64,000 nucleotides of DNA from Xanthomonas fragariae (GCF_017603965.1 NZ_CP071955.1:3100001-3164000); one strand, 5' to 3'. Counted from the first letter of the stretch, positions 33,712 to 42,595 are shown. Numbers and translations: made by a program. The notes: generated by a model from the letters alone, not told the origin.

Positions 33712-36276
33712 CTACAAGGACGTTGCGCCCCTACTGGAACCTTCGCGGATGCGTGCTGCCTGCATTTCGGTTGCCAGCAACGTGCCGCGCACATCCGTGG
33801 TGTGCTGGCGAGCCTGTTTCATGCAGAAATGCGCGAAGCCCGCGCTGCCCGGCTGCGGCACGATGGCATTGGCGGTCAACACACGGATCAGTCGCTGTTG
33901 CAGCCCTTGCATCCTGTTTTTTGCACGCTCGTTTTTTCTCGCATCCGAACTGCCCAGCTCTTCCTCTGCCATGCCCAACTCTTCCAACATCAGGTTGACA
34001 GATCGCAGCTGGAATTCATTGCGCTCACGCGCTTCACGCAATTGCGTGCTCAGCCGTGCCTGTGCGTGCTCGGCCGTGGTGTTGGTGGCCTCTGTGTCGT
34101 GGGTCGGACCACTAGCAGCATCCACCGCCGGCAGTTCCAGCCGCGCGCCCAGTTTGGAGTGGAGATATTTCTTTTGTAACTCAAGGCAACATTGCATGTA
34201 AGCGATCTGCGGCTTGATCGAGCCGGGCGTTTGCAGCCACTGGCTCAGTGCCGTTTCGGTCAACGTATCGGTATGTTTTGCGTAGCTTCGCGCGGCTTTC
34301 TCGCCGGCGACACGGGGTTTGCCGCTCAGCACGGCGCGCCCATAGGTCGCCCCTGCAAAAAGCGCTGCCTTGGCCCGCTTCTTGAACGAGGCCTGTTGAG
34401 CAGGTTGACCAACTGCCGTGCTCTGGTCGGTAGAGCGAGGCACGGCACGATAGTGTTTTTTCATGTCCTCGGCGCAGCTCTGCAAGAGAACTTCCCGCGC
34501 TTTTTCCTGACCGTCGATACAGGCGTACAGCGCGCTGCGCAGTTCGAATCCATGCTGGGGAACGGCCGCGGCCGGCTCCGCAGCGGCTGACGCGTCGTTG
34601 GCTGCAGGCGATGCCTGGTTCGCCGCTACCGATTGGGCAGCCACCGCGTCTTCGGTTGAGTCGGGCATGACATCGTCAGACGCCGGCTGACCGCCAGCGC
34701 CGCTGGTTACGCCTGTGTCCGACGCTGTTTCCTGGGCACTGTGACTGAGGCGCGGTGTGCCATGCAGGTTCGACTCTTCCTGTGCCGCCGCAACGCTCGC
34801 CGCGGTAGGGGGCAGCAGGTCGGCAACGCTAAGCAATGCGCGGTCTACGTTGGGCAAATCCGCGCTGTCGTAGTTGCGATAGCGTTTCTGCTTGCTGTGC
34901 GCCAGCAAGAATTGATGGCTGCCAACACCCATCGTGACCGCGCCCAGCAGCCCCGCACCGACAACCAATCCAGTGCCCACCGGCCCGGTCACGCTGGCTG
35001 CACCAAGCAACACGGCGGTGCCGACGCCGGCTTTGGTCAAGGTACTCGCCGTATAGGTAGCGCCGCCGACGACAAAGCCCTTGTTCCAGCTGTTGAAGCT
35101 GCCAGCGAAGCCGCTGCGCTGGCTCAGCTTGGTGCTCAAAAAGTGCTGGTAGCATTGTGCGCCTGGGCTGAGATCGCCTGGCTCCAGCTGTTGCAAAAAG
35201 TGTTCGACGCGCGCCGCATCGGCCACGACGCGCGCTTTCTCTTTGCGCGACTGGTGCAGAAAGGTACCGCCCAGTGCGGTGGCCGCGACGCTTGCCACCG
35301 GAGCCAATACGAATGTGCCGGCAATACCGGCCGCAGACGCAGCGCCTGCTGCAGCAGTACTGTGGGCGATCAAGCCAACCGCATTTGCGCTCTTGCCGCC
35401 GATTGCCAACCCGCCCTGGATGCCGAGCTCGCTGGCGGCTTTGGTGAAGATCACGCTGGCGGACGCCATCGAGGTCGCCGCAATGGCGCCATCGCGTGCA
35501 TTGCGCTGTCGTTGATAAGCGACCGTATCGATCGCCTCGCTCAAGGCATGGATCTGAGCACCCGCTGCATGTGCGAGCGGACCGCTCGCCAGCGCAGATT
35601 GCACCGACTTCTTTTCCGACCGTAACCAAAGTTCGCGCTGCCGCAAGGCACCGCGTTGTTCGGCCACCTCGCGGGTTTCCTTATAGGCGGCGTAGATCGC
35701 AAGGCCCGATAGCGGCAACATCGCACCACTGATACTCAAACTCATTGCCAGATCGGCAGCGCCTGGCGGCGCACCTTCTTCAGCCAGAGTGTGCAGGATG
35801 CTCGCGTGCGGCGCAGGCTCGATCAGATGCAGATCCTGGGGATGCCCCGGCTGCGCAGTTGGCTGAGCCTGATGATGTGCCGGCACCGCCATATGGTGGG
35901 CAGGCGTGTGCTCGTTCGGATAGGCAGGTTGCTCGGCCTCCGGGGAATGTTCCGGTTCGCCCGGCGTGGGTACTTCAGCGATCAGTTCGGCTGTCTTGTC
36001 TGCAGTGCCATGCAATGGATCGGCAAGATACTTGGCGACGACGAAAGCATCGTAAGCTGCCTCGACTTCCTGGATTTCGGCCATGACATTTTCGCCGGTC
36101 TGCCGCTTGGATGCGTGGTCGGAGCCGGGCTTTCTTTGAAGCGGCTTTCTCTTTAATTTTTCCAAACCCATGGGCCAGCCATCGGCGACCGGCATATCTT
36201 TTGTCGAGACAGGCGCCTCGGAGGTAGATGACTTGAACGGGGTGGCAGAACTGCGTGCGTGCTGCTCGATGCGCAT
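33712..36276 (-). CDS. xopK: Type III effector XopK
   Basis: About 854 residues. I assign XopK from size, position next to nixL and the PIP-box promoter; XopK is a type III effector delivered into plant cells and reported in rice pathogens as a ubiquitin ligase. The N-terminus is Ser/Thr/Pro-rich as expected for a secretion signal (SSATPFKSSTSEAPVSTKD). A central stretch (about 180-480) has repeated Gly/Ala-rich hydrophobic segments (ALGGTFLHQSRKEKARVVAD nearby). The C-terminal part is helical and charged. The ATG at 36276 fits a transcript starting near 36300; an in-frame TTG six bases upstream is less likely. No ribosome site is obvious. The name depends on recall, the effector call on the promoter. 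Confidence 0.78.
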   Translation of the reverse strand: MRIEQHARSSATPFKSSTSEAPVSTKDMPVADGWPMGLEKLKRKPLQRKPGSDHASKRQTGENVMAEIQEVEAAYDAFVVAKYLADPLHGTADKTAELIAEVPTPGEPEHSPEAEQPAYPNEHTPAHHMAVPAHHQAQPTAQPGHPQDLHLIEPAPHASILHTLAEEGAPPGAADLAMSLSISGAMLPLSGLAIYAAYKETREVAEQRGALRQRELWLRSEKKSVQSALASGPLAHAAGAQIHALSEAIDTVAYQRQRNARDGAIAATSMASASVIFTKAASELGIQGGLAIGGKSANAVGLIAHSTAAAGAASAAGIAGTFVLAPVASVAATALGGTFLHQSRKEKARVVADAARVEHFLQQLEPGDLSPGAQCYQHFLSTKLSQRSGFAGSFNSWNKGFVVGGATYTASTLTKAGVGTAVLLGAASVTGPVGTGLVVGAGLLGAVTMGVGSHQFLLAHSKQKRYRNYDSADLPNVDRALLSVADLLPPTAASVAAAQEESNLHGTPRLSHSAQETASDTGVTSGAGGQPASDDVMPDSTEDAVAAQSVAANQASPAANDASAAAEPAAAVPQHGFELRSALYACIDGQEKAREVLLQSCAEDMKKHYRAVPRSTDQSTAVGQPAQQASFKKRAKAALFAGATYGRAVLSGKPRVAGEKAARSYAKHTDTLTETALSQWLQTPGSIKPQIAYMQCCLELQKKYLHSKLGARLELPAVDAASGPTHDTEATNTTAEHAQARLSTQLREARERNEFQLRSVNLMLEELGMAEEELGSSDARKNERAKNRMQGLQQRLIRVLTANAIVPQPGSAGFAHFCMKQARQHTTDVRGTLLATEMQAARIREGSSRGATSL

Positions 36277-36306
36277 AACCAATTCGGAATAATAAAGGTG
36301 CGGGAA

Positions 36307-36367
36307 ATATTGCGCTTCCCATCCGCAGGGCTCAATGCAACTGCGAATGCGCCCGTCTTGGAACGAA
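36307..36367 (-). promoter_or_regulatory. HrpX-type promoter of xopK: PIP box plus -10
   Basis: Read on the minus strand: TTCGT-N15-TTCGC (36367 to 36343), then a 30-base spacer, then CAATAT (36312 to 36307), which fits the YANNNT -10. This is the canonical layout for HrpX-activated type III genes in Xanthomonas and places transcription start about 25 bp before the xopK ATG. Confidence 0.9.
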
Positions 36368-36693
36368 CAATCGGGCTTAAATTAAAAATCATTCATTTCG
36401 AATAAAGCATGCCGATCATATTCAGGTAAGCCCAGTTAATTACCAGTAATTTAAATTTTATTAAGAGTTTCCAAATAAGGAATAGCGAGCAGTTGCCAGA
36501 TAGATACGCACTCTGCGGCAAGGCCGCAGTATATGACTGCTATACATGTCAATTCCGAGCACCCGCCCGGTCGCTGCGCAGCCGCTTGTTGAAGCGCTGG
36601 GCCAATCGTCCGCGCATTAGCTGCGTGCCTGCCAAGTCGGCCTTTTCATCGCTGACATCGCTGCAGGGAACGCGGTCGCTACCTGCACGACGT
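36368..36693. other. Spacer between xopK and the kinase effector, with degenerate repeat
   Basis: The stretch 36370-36480 is AT-rich with no gene. From 36482 a degenerate copy of the MITE-like repeat is recognisable. No convincing coding frame is present on either strand. Confidence 0.5.
36482..36600 (+). repeat. MITE-like repeat, degenerate copy B
   Basis: AATAGCGAGCAGTTGCC and, further on, CATGTCAATTCCGAGCACC align with copies D and F, but the left terminus is lost and the interior is diverged. A sequence like the usual right terminus (CTTTTGTTAACCACTCTC, 36853-36870) lies 250 bp further on, as if the copy was split by inserted DNA that carries the kinase-gene PIP box. Confidence 0.6.
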
Positions 36694-36718
36694 TTCGCCG
36701 ACACTTGCACGACTTCGC
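36694..36718 (+). promoter_or_regulatory. Perfect PIP box upstream of the kinase effector gene
   Basis: TTCGC-N15-TTCGC, both halves exact. The best -10 at the usual distance is imperfect (CAAACGT at 36751). It lies 164 bp before the chosen start codon and inside the longer reading frame, which argues against the earlier start at 36705. Confidence 0.88.
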
Positions 36719-36881
36719 ACAGTGGTACTGGATGCACTGCCTGCCAGAGTCAAACGTGGCTTACGCTTCAACACACATCGGCAGCGATTGGTATCACGCA
36801 TGCGCGTTGACCCCGGCCGCTGACCACTCTCGCCGGACGAGCGCTCGCCACCTTTTGTTAACCACTCTCAGGTCTCTCTGC

Positions 36882-38426
36882 ATGAAAAAGATCTCCGACA
36901 CGTCCCAAGCTTTTCGACTCGGCATGCAAGCGCAGGCCGATCAGGCCCAGACCTCAATGGATCGGGTGCCTGAGCACCAGCACGTCGCCGAACGCGCCCA
37001 GGATCACCCGCTCAACCTGCTGAAAAAAAGACTCCGCAAAACCGCAGAGTCCTCCAACGAAGACCCGAGCTTGCATATCTGTGTTCCAACCACTAATGGG
37101 CGCTTGAACCGCTTCATTTCGCGCTCGTTTCCCAACAGCAGCAGCGCGCCAACGACACCGGGCTCCGGATTCAGCGGCAGGCCGACCGGGTACCCAGGTT
37201 TCCCGACGCTGGCGTCCCTGCTCGATCCACCCACACCGGGGTCTCACTCTCCGCCGTCGGATCTGTCGCATGCTTCAGACATCTTGCGAAACGAAAGGCA
37301 GCGGACGCGGGACCTGCGTTACGTTCAACAGGACGTCGTGCTCAGTCTTCGCACAGTAAGGTCTCTGGCCGCCAATTCTCAGCGTCCAGAAGTGATCGAA
37401 AGACTGTCGACAATGAAACCTGGTGCGCTGGAAATCGAGAACGGCTTCCTCCCTGTGCGGTTGGAGGAAGCCCACGACAGCGATCCTCGAACCCTTCAGG
37501 GCATGCGGCCGATCGGCAGTGGCGCTTCCGGGTCGGCCTATGCTGTCCGGCTGGCTGAAGATTTCTGGCGTGCTGGAGAAAATTGCGGGCGGGACTTCGT
37601 CTTCAAAGCAATGTTGTGCTCGGATCCCCGAAAGCCGATTCCATGCGACTTGTATACCTCGCACCTGCGGGATATATCGAATCCAAAGGAACTGGTCTCG
37701 TTGGAAAAATCCAAGATATACAAGGAATATCAGATGACCGTGTCGCTGGATGCGGGGTCTCGGGTCATGCGCGCGTACGGTCTAGTGCAGATCGATAATG
37801 TATTCGGAATACTTCTGGAAAAAATCAAAGGAATCACTGTCGGCAACATTATTGCTCGCGCAGGCCCGGCATTGGAGCAAGGGAGGATCACTGCGTCAGA
37901 CTATCTCGCCGTGGGACGGCAACTGATGGCCGATGTTCTGATCGCTGTCTCATGCTGTGAAGACATGGGAATCGTGCACCAGGACATTTCGCACAACAAC
38001 GTCATGTACGACGAACCCGGAAAAATGTTCCGGCTGATCGATATGGGGCTGGGTGGAGAGGAGGGAGACGCCCCTCGTGCCGGCACGCCAGGATATATCG
38101 ATATGTCTTCACCAGCGAGCCATGCGCGGGATGTCTACAGCGTGGCCCAGCTCCTCGTGTATTTTTTGAAAAATCCCGATTACCAGATGGGCTATATCGG
38201 GATTTTCAATGAAACGTCGGAAGAGAAATTCCCGTTCATGGACGCGTTGAAAGAAAATCTGCCATCCAAAAGCAAAGGAGAAGTCATCCGCTTTCTCAAT
38301 CGCATGATTTCCATGGATGCGAATGGTCGTGCCAGGGCGGAAGATTTGCTGCTGGACCCGTTTATCAATGACCCGACGACTCCGCTACGGAATCATGTCC
38401 ATGCAACCTATAAAAAATTGACTTGA
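36882..38426 (+). CDS. Type III effector candidate with Ser/Thr protein kinase domain
   Basis: A 514-residue protein. The first 200 residues are Ser/Pro-rich and disordered, as in secreted effectors. The kinase domain has a glycine loop PIGSGASGSAYAV (about 210), a VFKAML lysine, a catalytic loop HQDISHNN (about 365; Gln replaces the usual Arg of HRD) and IDMG in place of DFG. GTPGYIDMSSPASHARDVYSV resembles the activation and APE-to-F-helix region. A perfect PIP box upstream supports HrpX control. It resembles XopAU-type kinase effectors, but I am not certain of the name. Start ATG 36882 is chosen because the PIP box lies inside the longer frame. Confidence 0.78.
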   Translation: MKKISDTSQAFRLGMQAQADQAQTSMDRVPEHQHVAERAQDHPLNLLKKRLRKTAESSNEDPSLHICVPTTNGRLNRFISRSFPNSSSAPTTPGSGFSGRPTGYPGFPTLASLLDPPTPGSHSPPSDLSHASDILRNERQRTRDLRYVQQDVVLSLRTVRSLAANSQRPEVIERLSTMKPGALEIENGFLPVRLEEAHDSDPRTLQGMRPIGSGASGSAYAVRLAEDFWRAGENCGRDFVFKAMLCSDPRKPIPCDLYTSHLRDISNPKELVSLEKSKIYKEYQMTVSLDAGSRVMRAYGLVQIDNVFGILLEKIKGITVGNIIARAGPALEQGRITASDYLAVGRQLMADVLIAVSCCEDMGIVHQDISHNNVMYDEPGKMFRLIDMGLGGEEGDAPRAGTPGYIDMSSPASHARDVYSVAQLLVYFLKNPDYQMGYIGIFNETSEEKFPFMDALKENLPSKSKGEVIRFLNRMISMDANGRARAEDLLLDPFINDPTTPLRNHVHATYKKLT

Positions 38427-38463
38427 TCAGAGCGTGTCATGCGCCATGGGATGAGATGCGTTG

Positions 38464-38491
38464 GTGGTGAGCGGTGCGTGGTGAGCGGTGC
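38464..38491. repeat. 14-bp direct repeat, two copies
   Basis: GTGGTGAGCGGTGC occurs twice in tandem in the gap after the kinase gene. No function is evident. Confidence 0.8.
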
Positions 38492-38534
38492 GTAGCGGGT
38501 GCTGACCACCAACCCGTCCGGGATGCACAGGTCT

Positions 38535-38596
38535 TTCGTGATGATGCACAGAACTTCTGGCTTCTTTGCGCATCTCGGCAGGCGCGGCAGTATCGT
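38535..38596 (+). promoter_or_regulatory. Imperfect PIP box with perfect -10 before the frameshifted effector
   Basis: TTCGT-N15-TTCTG (38535-38559; one base off in the second half), a 31-base spacer, then TATCGT (38591-38596), matching YANNNT. Predicted transcription start is near 38603, 25 bp ahead of the ribosome-site-supported ATG at 38628. Confidence 0.72.
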
Positions 38597-38627
38597 TTTG
38601 GATGTGCAATGTTCAACGAGGATCGTC

Positions 38628-39474
38628 ATGGGTACATGTTTTTCGAGCACCGCTAGCCACGCACGGCGGCGGGTATAGTTCTAGCTACAACACGTTTCCA
38701 AGTCACTCGCCAGCGCCGAGTTCTCCGGACCAGTCACCCGCATCGTTCAATCATGGTGCATTTGAAGGATTAAGCAACCGGCAGCACAAAATTTCGCATC
38801 ATCGCCTGCCGAACGGCGACGACACACTTGCCATGGTGTCTGTCGAATCCTATCAGTCAGTACGCTCCCATCCGCGCCGTGCCATCAAGGACCGAAGCAC
38901 GTCGGTGTTTCCTTTTATCGAGGTTGACGACGCCGATGCAGCGCACGGCCATGCGTTCAAGATCGAAAATTCGACAACTGTCAAAGTGGCAGGTTTCAAC
39001 TACACCGAGCCAAACGACGCGCATACCACCCATCTCTATAGCACTGGGACCAGCCGGCCCAATATGCCTGTGATGACCGATGGCATGGGCGCATGTATTG
39101 CCGTTGCATGTGCGGCCGAACGCATCGACCCGATGAGTGGGAGGCGCACTAAAGGGGCCAAGGCACGCGTGTTTCATGTCTATCCGTTTGCTCAACAGGA
39201 TCTGGTACCGGCCGAAGTCCTGAAGTCCATCCAACGCTATGTGGACAAGACCAGGCAGGAGGGGCTGACACTGCGGGTTGCCATGCACGGCGGCTTGCCG
39301 AATAACACATCTTCGTCAGACACGGCGGAGGCATTGCGTCAGCTGTTCGACAGAAAGCAGGTGCGTATAGAACTAGACCAAACCTGCGACAACCGCCCCG
39401 GGGATACACCGCTTGGCGCCGTCATCCGTGACGATCACTCGGTGCACTTCATCACCCAGCTCATAGCTGATTAA
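38628..39474 (+). pseudogene. Frameshifted type III effector gene, CheD/deamidase-like, N-terminal acylation motif
   Basis: ATG 38628 follows AACGAGG by six bases and encodes MGTCFSSTASHARRR before a stop at 38676. The remaining 260 or so residues continue in another frame from about 38670 (GYSSSYNTFPSHSPAPSSPD and onward) to 39474. Joining the frames needs one base removed in the run near 38664-38673. MGxCxS is an N-myristoylation plus palmitoylation motif found in several Xanthomonas effectors. The C-terminal domain has MTDGMGACIAVACAAE and ARVFHVYPF, with Cys and His placed as in CheD-like glutamine deamidases; this is a tentative fold guess. Translation from ATG 38602 in the main frame is possible but would be leaderless and lack the motif. 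Confidence 0.68.
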
Positions 39475-39613
39475 GTATCGTCGTTGCGACACGCTGGACC
39501 AATCTCCACCGGGCAGAGCCAAGCACAGGCTGATCGAGAGTGGCTAACCTCGTTGAAGGGTTCAGCCGCGACTTTGCGCCATGCAACCTCCATCGACGCA
39601 ATGGACCGCAGGA

Positions 39614-39639
39614 GAAAGCCCGCCAATTGGCGGGCTTTC
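39614..39639. terminator. Bidirectional terminator between convergent effector genes
   Basis: GAAAGCCCGCC and GGCGGGCTTTC form a perfect 11-bp stem with loop AATT, with A and T runs on the two sides. It serves the plus-strand effector ending at 39474 and the minus-strand gene ending at 39753. Confidence 0.85.
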
Positions 39640-39752
39640 AAGTTCTTCTCGAGCGCGATCAGATTCGTAAGGCAATACCGCCAGCGGTATCTGGCTCGCA
39701 CTTGACGCTTGAGTCATCGCATCAAAAATCTCCACCGATGCTCTGACGTCAT

Positions 39753-41012
39753 TTACAAGTCGATCTTCTCCATACTGTCGATCACGGTCGTTGGAATTCC
39801 GTCCACATCGATCTCTTTCCCGACGTCGGGGTTTTGCGAATTGATGATCACGCCCTTGACTTTCCAACCTTCCTTCGCCAATCCCGCCATCTGCTTCACA
39901 TCGGAGATCTGGTCGCCGTAGGAAATAATCGGTACTTCCTTGCCTACCTGCAGCTGTTCCAAAACCCGATTCAGCCGGGCGGGATCCGGCTTTATGTGCA
40001 TACGCCCTGTCGATTTCGAATCAGAATCAGGATGGGCATAGCATCGCGCTTCAATGAGCGTGCGACGAACCACCTCATGATCGCCGCCTCGCAGTGCCGG
40101 AACAATGCGTTTCTGCAGATCTTCAGGCATTTTCTCTCGTCGCGTTGAGCCAGATATCACGTCGAAGTAGCGCAGCATATTCATATGTTTTACTTCGTCT
40201 GCCAAATCATCTTGATCGCGGTTGCTGATGACAGCAGCGCATGAGTCGGGAGTACGAATTTTCTCTAATAACTCTCTGGCGCCAGGCAATAGCTTGGGCT
40301 CGCAGTGAGGAAACGGAACTGCGTTGCTCTCAATCGGTTCACCCTTACCTATCGCTCTATAATATTGCTCCTTGAAATTTTTGTGAATGCATTCGGCTAG
40401 AGAAGCCGCTTCTTCCTTGCCCAGCTCAGGCAGCATCTTATCGACGAAGTCTCTGGCGATTTTTGGGCTGAAAATATGGTGCCTGACCATCAGATGCTTG
40501 GTGAAATCCTCCTGGGTCCTCATCAGCAACGGGTCGTTGTCGGTTGCAGGCTGCCCGCTTTGCATACGCTTGTGCAATTGCGCTACTGCCCGGCCTAATG
40601 GCGACGCTTCGGATTCTCTGGCAGTGATCGCTAACGCATTATGCAGGAGCTGGTAAGTCATTCCTTTCTCATCGCGAACGCAATCGTCCCAGTCCAGCAC
40701 CGCCAGCTGCTTTATCTCTGCAGCAGGCTCAGGGTTGCTCCTGCGAGCGGCATCACGCTCCTGCATTCTCCGCTGCGCCAATGTCGGCCCTCTCTGCTGG
40801 GGGGACGTCGCCGCATCTTCCCCACCTTCCCGTTGCTTTGCCTTGTCTTTCGACTTGGGCGGCGCGCTCTTAAGTGCCCGTAACTCCTGGCGCGGCGCAT
40901 CAACGGGCAGCGCCGCGCCATGCTTGCCTATAGGAAGCAGGGGCTGTTGAGTGACTGCATTGGCAGTTGAGCATTGCGCAACATCACTTTTTCTCAAGCT
41001 TACAGACTTCAC
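39753..41012 (-). CDS. HAD-superfamily hydrolase, candidate type III effector
   Basis: A 419-residue protein starting at GTG 41012 with GGAGG five bases upstream; an in-frame TTG at 41024 would lie inside that ribosome site. The N-terminal 100 residues are Lys/Pro/Gln-rich and disordered. The HAD fold follows: motif I LAVLDWDDC (Asp107, Asp109), motif II CAAVISNRDQ, a Lys region (GRMHIKPDPARL) and motif IV ISYGDQISDVKQM. Lower GC than the nix genes and position among effectors suggest a type III effector phosphatase or a XopC-like protein. I found no PIP box within 400 bp upstream, so effector status is inferred. The C-terminus (GIPTTVIDSMEKIDL) is complete. Confidence 0.7.
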   Translation of the reverse strand: MKSVSLRKSDVAQCSTANAVTQQPLLPIGKHGAALPVDAPRQELRALKSAPPKSKDKAKQREGGEDAATSPQQRGPTLAQRRMQERDAARRSNPEPAAEIKQLAVLDWDDCVRDEKGMTYQLLHNALAITARESEASPLGRAVAQLHKRMQSGQPATDNDPLLMRTQEDFTKHLMVRHHIFSPKIARDFVDKMLPELGKEEAASLAECIHKNFKEQYYRAIGKGEPIESNAVPFPHCEPKLLPGARELLEKIRTPDSCAAVISNRDQDDLADEVKHMNMLRYFDVISGSTRREKMPEDLQKRIVPALRGGDHEVVRRTLIEARCYAHPDSDSKSTGRMHIKPDPARLNRVLEQLQVGKEVPIISYGDQISDVKQMAGLAKEGWKVKGVIINSQNPDVGKEIDVDGIPTTVIDSMEKIDL

Positions 41013-41430
41013 TTGATCCTCCAATAGTCATTGAGTTAATGATATAGATTTAAACCAAGTTGGCATGACTCGATTGCACACCAAGCGCAAAATGACGTCC
41101 TGATTTGCGACATGACCGATATTGCCTGCCGTGGCACCGGCAATACTTCACCATGATGACCGTTTGATGATCAATGCGAGTGGCGAAGAAAATCAGCCAT
41201 TTTTACATTGCAAGAAATATATCGGCCAGTACAGTGCTGCGTGACACGTCCTTGCGCAACGCTGCGCTGTGGAGTTGCTGACAACAGGCTAACGCTCGTC
41301 AGCACACAGCCGGCCCGATCCCCCGCTCGAACGCTTATTGCCTAACCTCTTGCAAAACCGGCTCGCGACGCATTAATGCGCTAGAGACTGCTTCGACACC
41401 ATGCAACGCCACTTCAGACAATTGGCCTAA
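41013..41430. other. Spacer upstream of the HAD-like gene
   Basis: About 420 bp with no supported gene. I searched both strands for TTCGB-N15-TTCGB and found none. It ends at the left repeat of the restriction island. Confidence 0.5.
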
Positions 41431-41572
41431 GAGCGGCTAACAAAACGTAGCGAGCAGTCGTCAGGTGGGTGCGGACGGCGCGCAGGAACCGCAGTGTACG
41501 CGTGGTACATGCCGATTCCGGGCACCGGTCGCGCCCGCCTGGCGGTGAGCGCAGTCGTTTTATTAGCCGCTC
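41431..41572 (+). repeat. MITE-like repeat, copy C (left flank of restriction island)
   Basis: 142 bp with near-perfect terminal inverted repeats GAGCGGCTAACAAAACG and CGTTTTATTAGCCGCTC. Nearly identical and in the same direction as copy D at 51449. Confidence 0.93.
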
Positions 41573-41578
41573 CAAGCC

Positions 41579-41851
41579 TCAAAGCTGATCAGAAACATGC
41601 GCATGCAAGGTCGCCGGCCAACTCACCTCGTCCAGCACCAGATGCACCTGGTCTGCCAGCAACTCCAAGCAGATCGCTAACTCGTCCATGCGAATCGCCG
41701 GCTGCGGCGCTTGTTCTTCTGCGCGTGTACGCGGCTGAGCCATGCGTGCCAAAAAGCGCATGTGCTCGCATAGCTTTTGCAGGCGGTGCTGGGCTTGGTC
41801 GGGCAGGTAATAGCCCGGCACGCCATCGCCACCAACGGAACAATCCTTCAT
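41579..41851 (-). CDS. Small hypothetical protein, 90 aa
   Basis: Starts ATG 41851 with AAGGAG ten bases upstream and encodes a mostly helical, acidic protein (GYYLPDQAQHRLQKLCEHMR, then MDELAICLELLADQVHLVLD). It ends a few bases from repeat copy C. The composition and ribosome site look real. I do not firmly recognise the family; it may belong to a small Xanthomonas-specific group related to XAC0095. It is divergent from the restriction genes. Confidence 0.55.
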   Translation of the reverse strand: MKDCSVGGDGVPGYYLPDQAQHRLQKLCEHMRFLARMAQPRTRAEEQAPQPAIRMDELAICLELLADQVHLVLDEVSWPATLHAHVSDQL

Positions 41852-41991
41852 GTGCCTGCTCCTTCTGTACTGAAACTACAACGAATTCAATCGTACTTGC
41901 GGCAGGTATCACGTTAACACGAATTATTGCATCAAGCGTCATGCTGTCTTTTTTATTGACAACATCCGCACTGCCGACTACTGTGCGCATC

Positions 41992-42579
41992 ATGGAAAAT
42001 GATGCAGAACAGGCACAACTTGGCCACGTTGCAGCCATCCGGATGGGCTACCCATTTCGCGGCTCGATTACCGAGGTTGACGGCGGCAGCGTGCGGGTCG
42101 TCCAGATCCGCGACCTTGCCCGTACCGGCCTGCGCACGTACGACGCCCTGCTGACCACCGAGATCGAACGCCGCAAAAAACCAGACTGGCTGCAAGATCA
42201 GGACATCCTTTTCATCGCCCGCGGCGCCCATACCTTCGCCGCGCTGGTGGAGGCACCGCCGCCGCGCACGCTCTGCTCGCCGCACATCTACGTGATCCGG
42301 GTAAAAACACCGCAGCGGCTGCTGCCCGCCTTCCTGGCCTGGCAACTCAATCAGGCACCGGCACAACGCTACCTGCGCCAATCGGCCGAAGGCAGCAACC
42401 AGCTGAGCATCCGGCGCACGCTATTGGACATGACCCCGGTCCGCCTGCCCCCATTGCCACTGCAACACGCAGCCATCGCCCTGGACCACGCAGTGCAAGC
42501 CGAACAAGCCATCCTGCGCGCGCTGATCGACAACCGCACCACCGAGCTGGCGATCCTCGCCGAGCGCCTGCTCGCCTAA
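41992..42579 (+). CDS. Single-TRD HsdS-like protein upstream of hsdM
   Basis: A 195-residue protein. The N-terminal part resembles a type I specificity target-recognition domain (MGYPFRGSITEVDGGSVRVV, then LARTGLRTYDALLT). The C-terminal helix (LDHAVQAEQAILRALIDNRT) resembles the conserved HsdS coiled coil. A full HsdS has two such halves in about 400 residues, so this is a half-S. A complete hsdS is present further on. Start ATG 41992 is chosen because the longer frame runs through repeat C. The stop is 17 bp before hsdM. It may dimerise on HsdM to give another specificity, or it may regulate. Confidence 0.7.
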   Translation: MENDAEQAQLGHVAAIRMGYPFRGSITEVDGGSVRVVQIRDLARTGLRTYDALLTTEIERRKKPDWLQDQDILFIARGAHTFAALVEAPPPRTLCSPHIYVIRVKTPQRLLPAFLAWQLNQAPAQRYLRQSAEGSNQLSIRRTLLDMTPVRLPPLPLQHAAIALDHAVQAEQAILRALIDNRTTELAILAERLLA

Positions 42580-42595
42580 GTCTTTGGAAACCCCC

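Noticed and set aside
33568..34179. Plus-strand frame opposite the 3' end of xopK
   Set aside because: It starts inside repeat copy A and is antisense to xopK, with no ribosome site.
41013..41430. A PIP box for the HAD-like gene
   Set aside because: Only isolated CGAA tetramers (41183, 41328) are present; none is paired at the 15-base spacing.
41494..41991. N-terminal extension of the S-like protein
   Set aside because: It translates repeat copy C and antisense of the 90-aa gene; the HsdS similarity begins at 41992.
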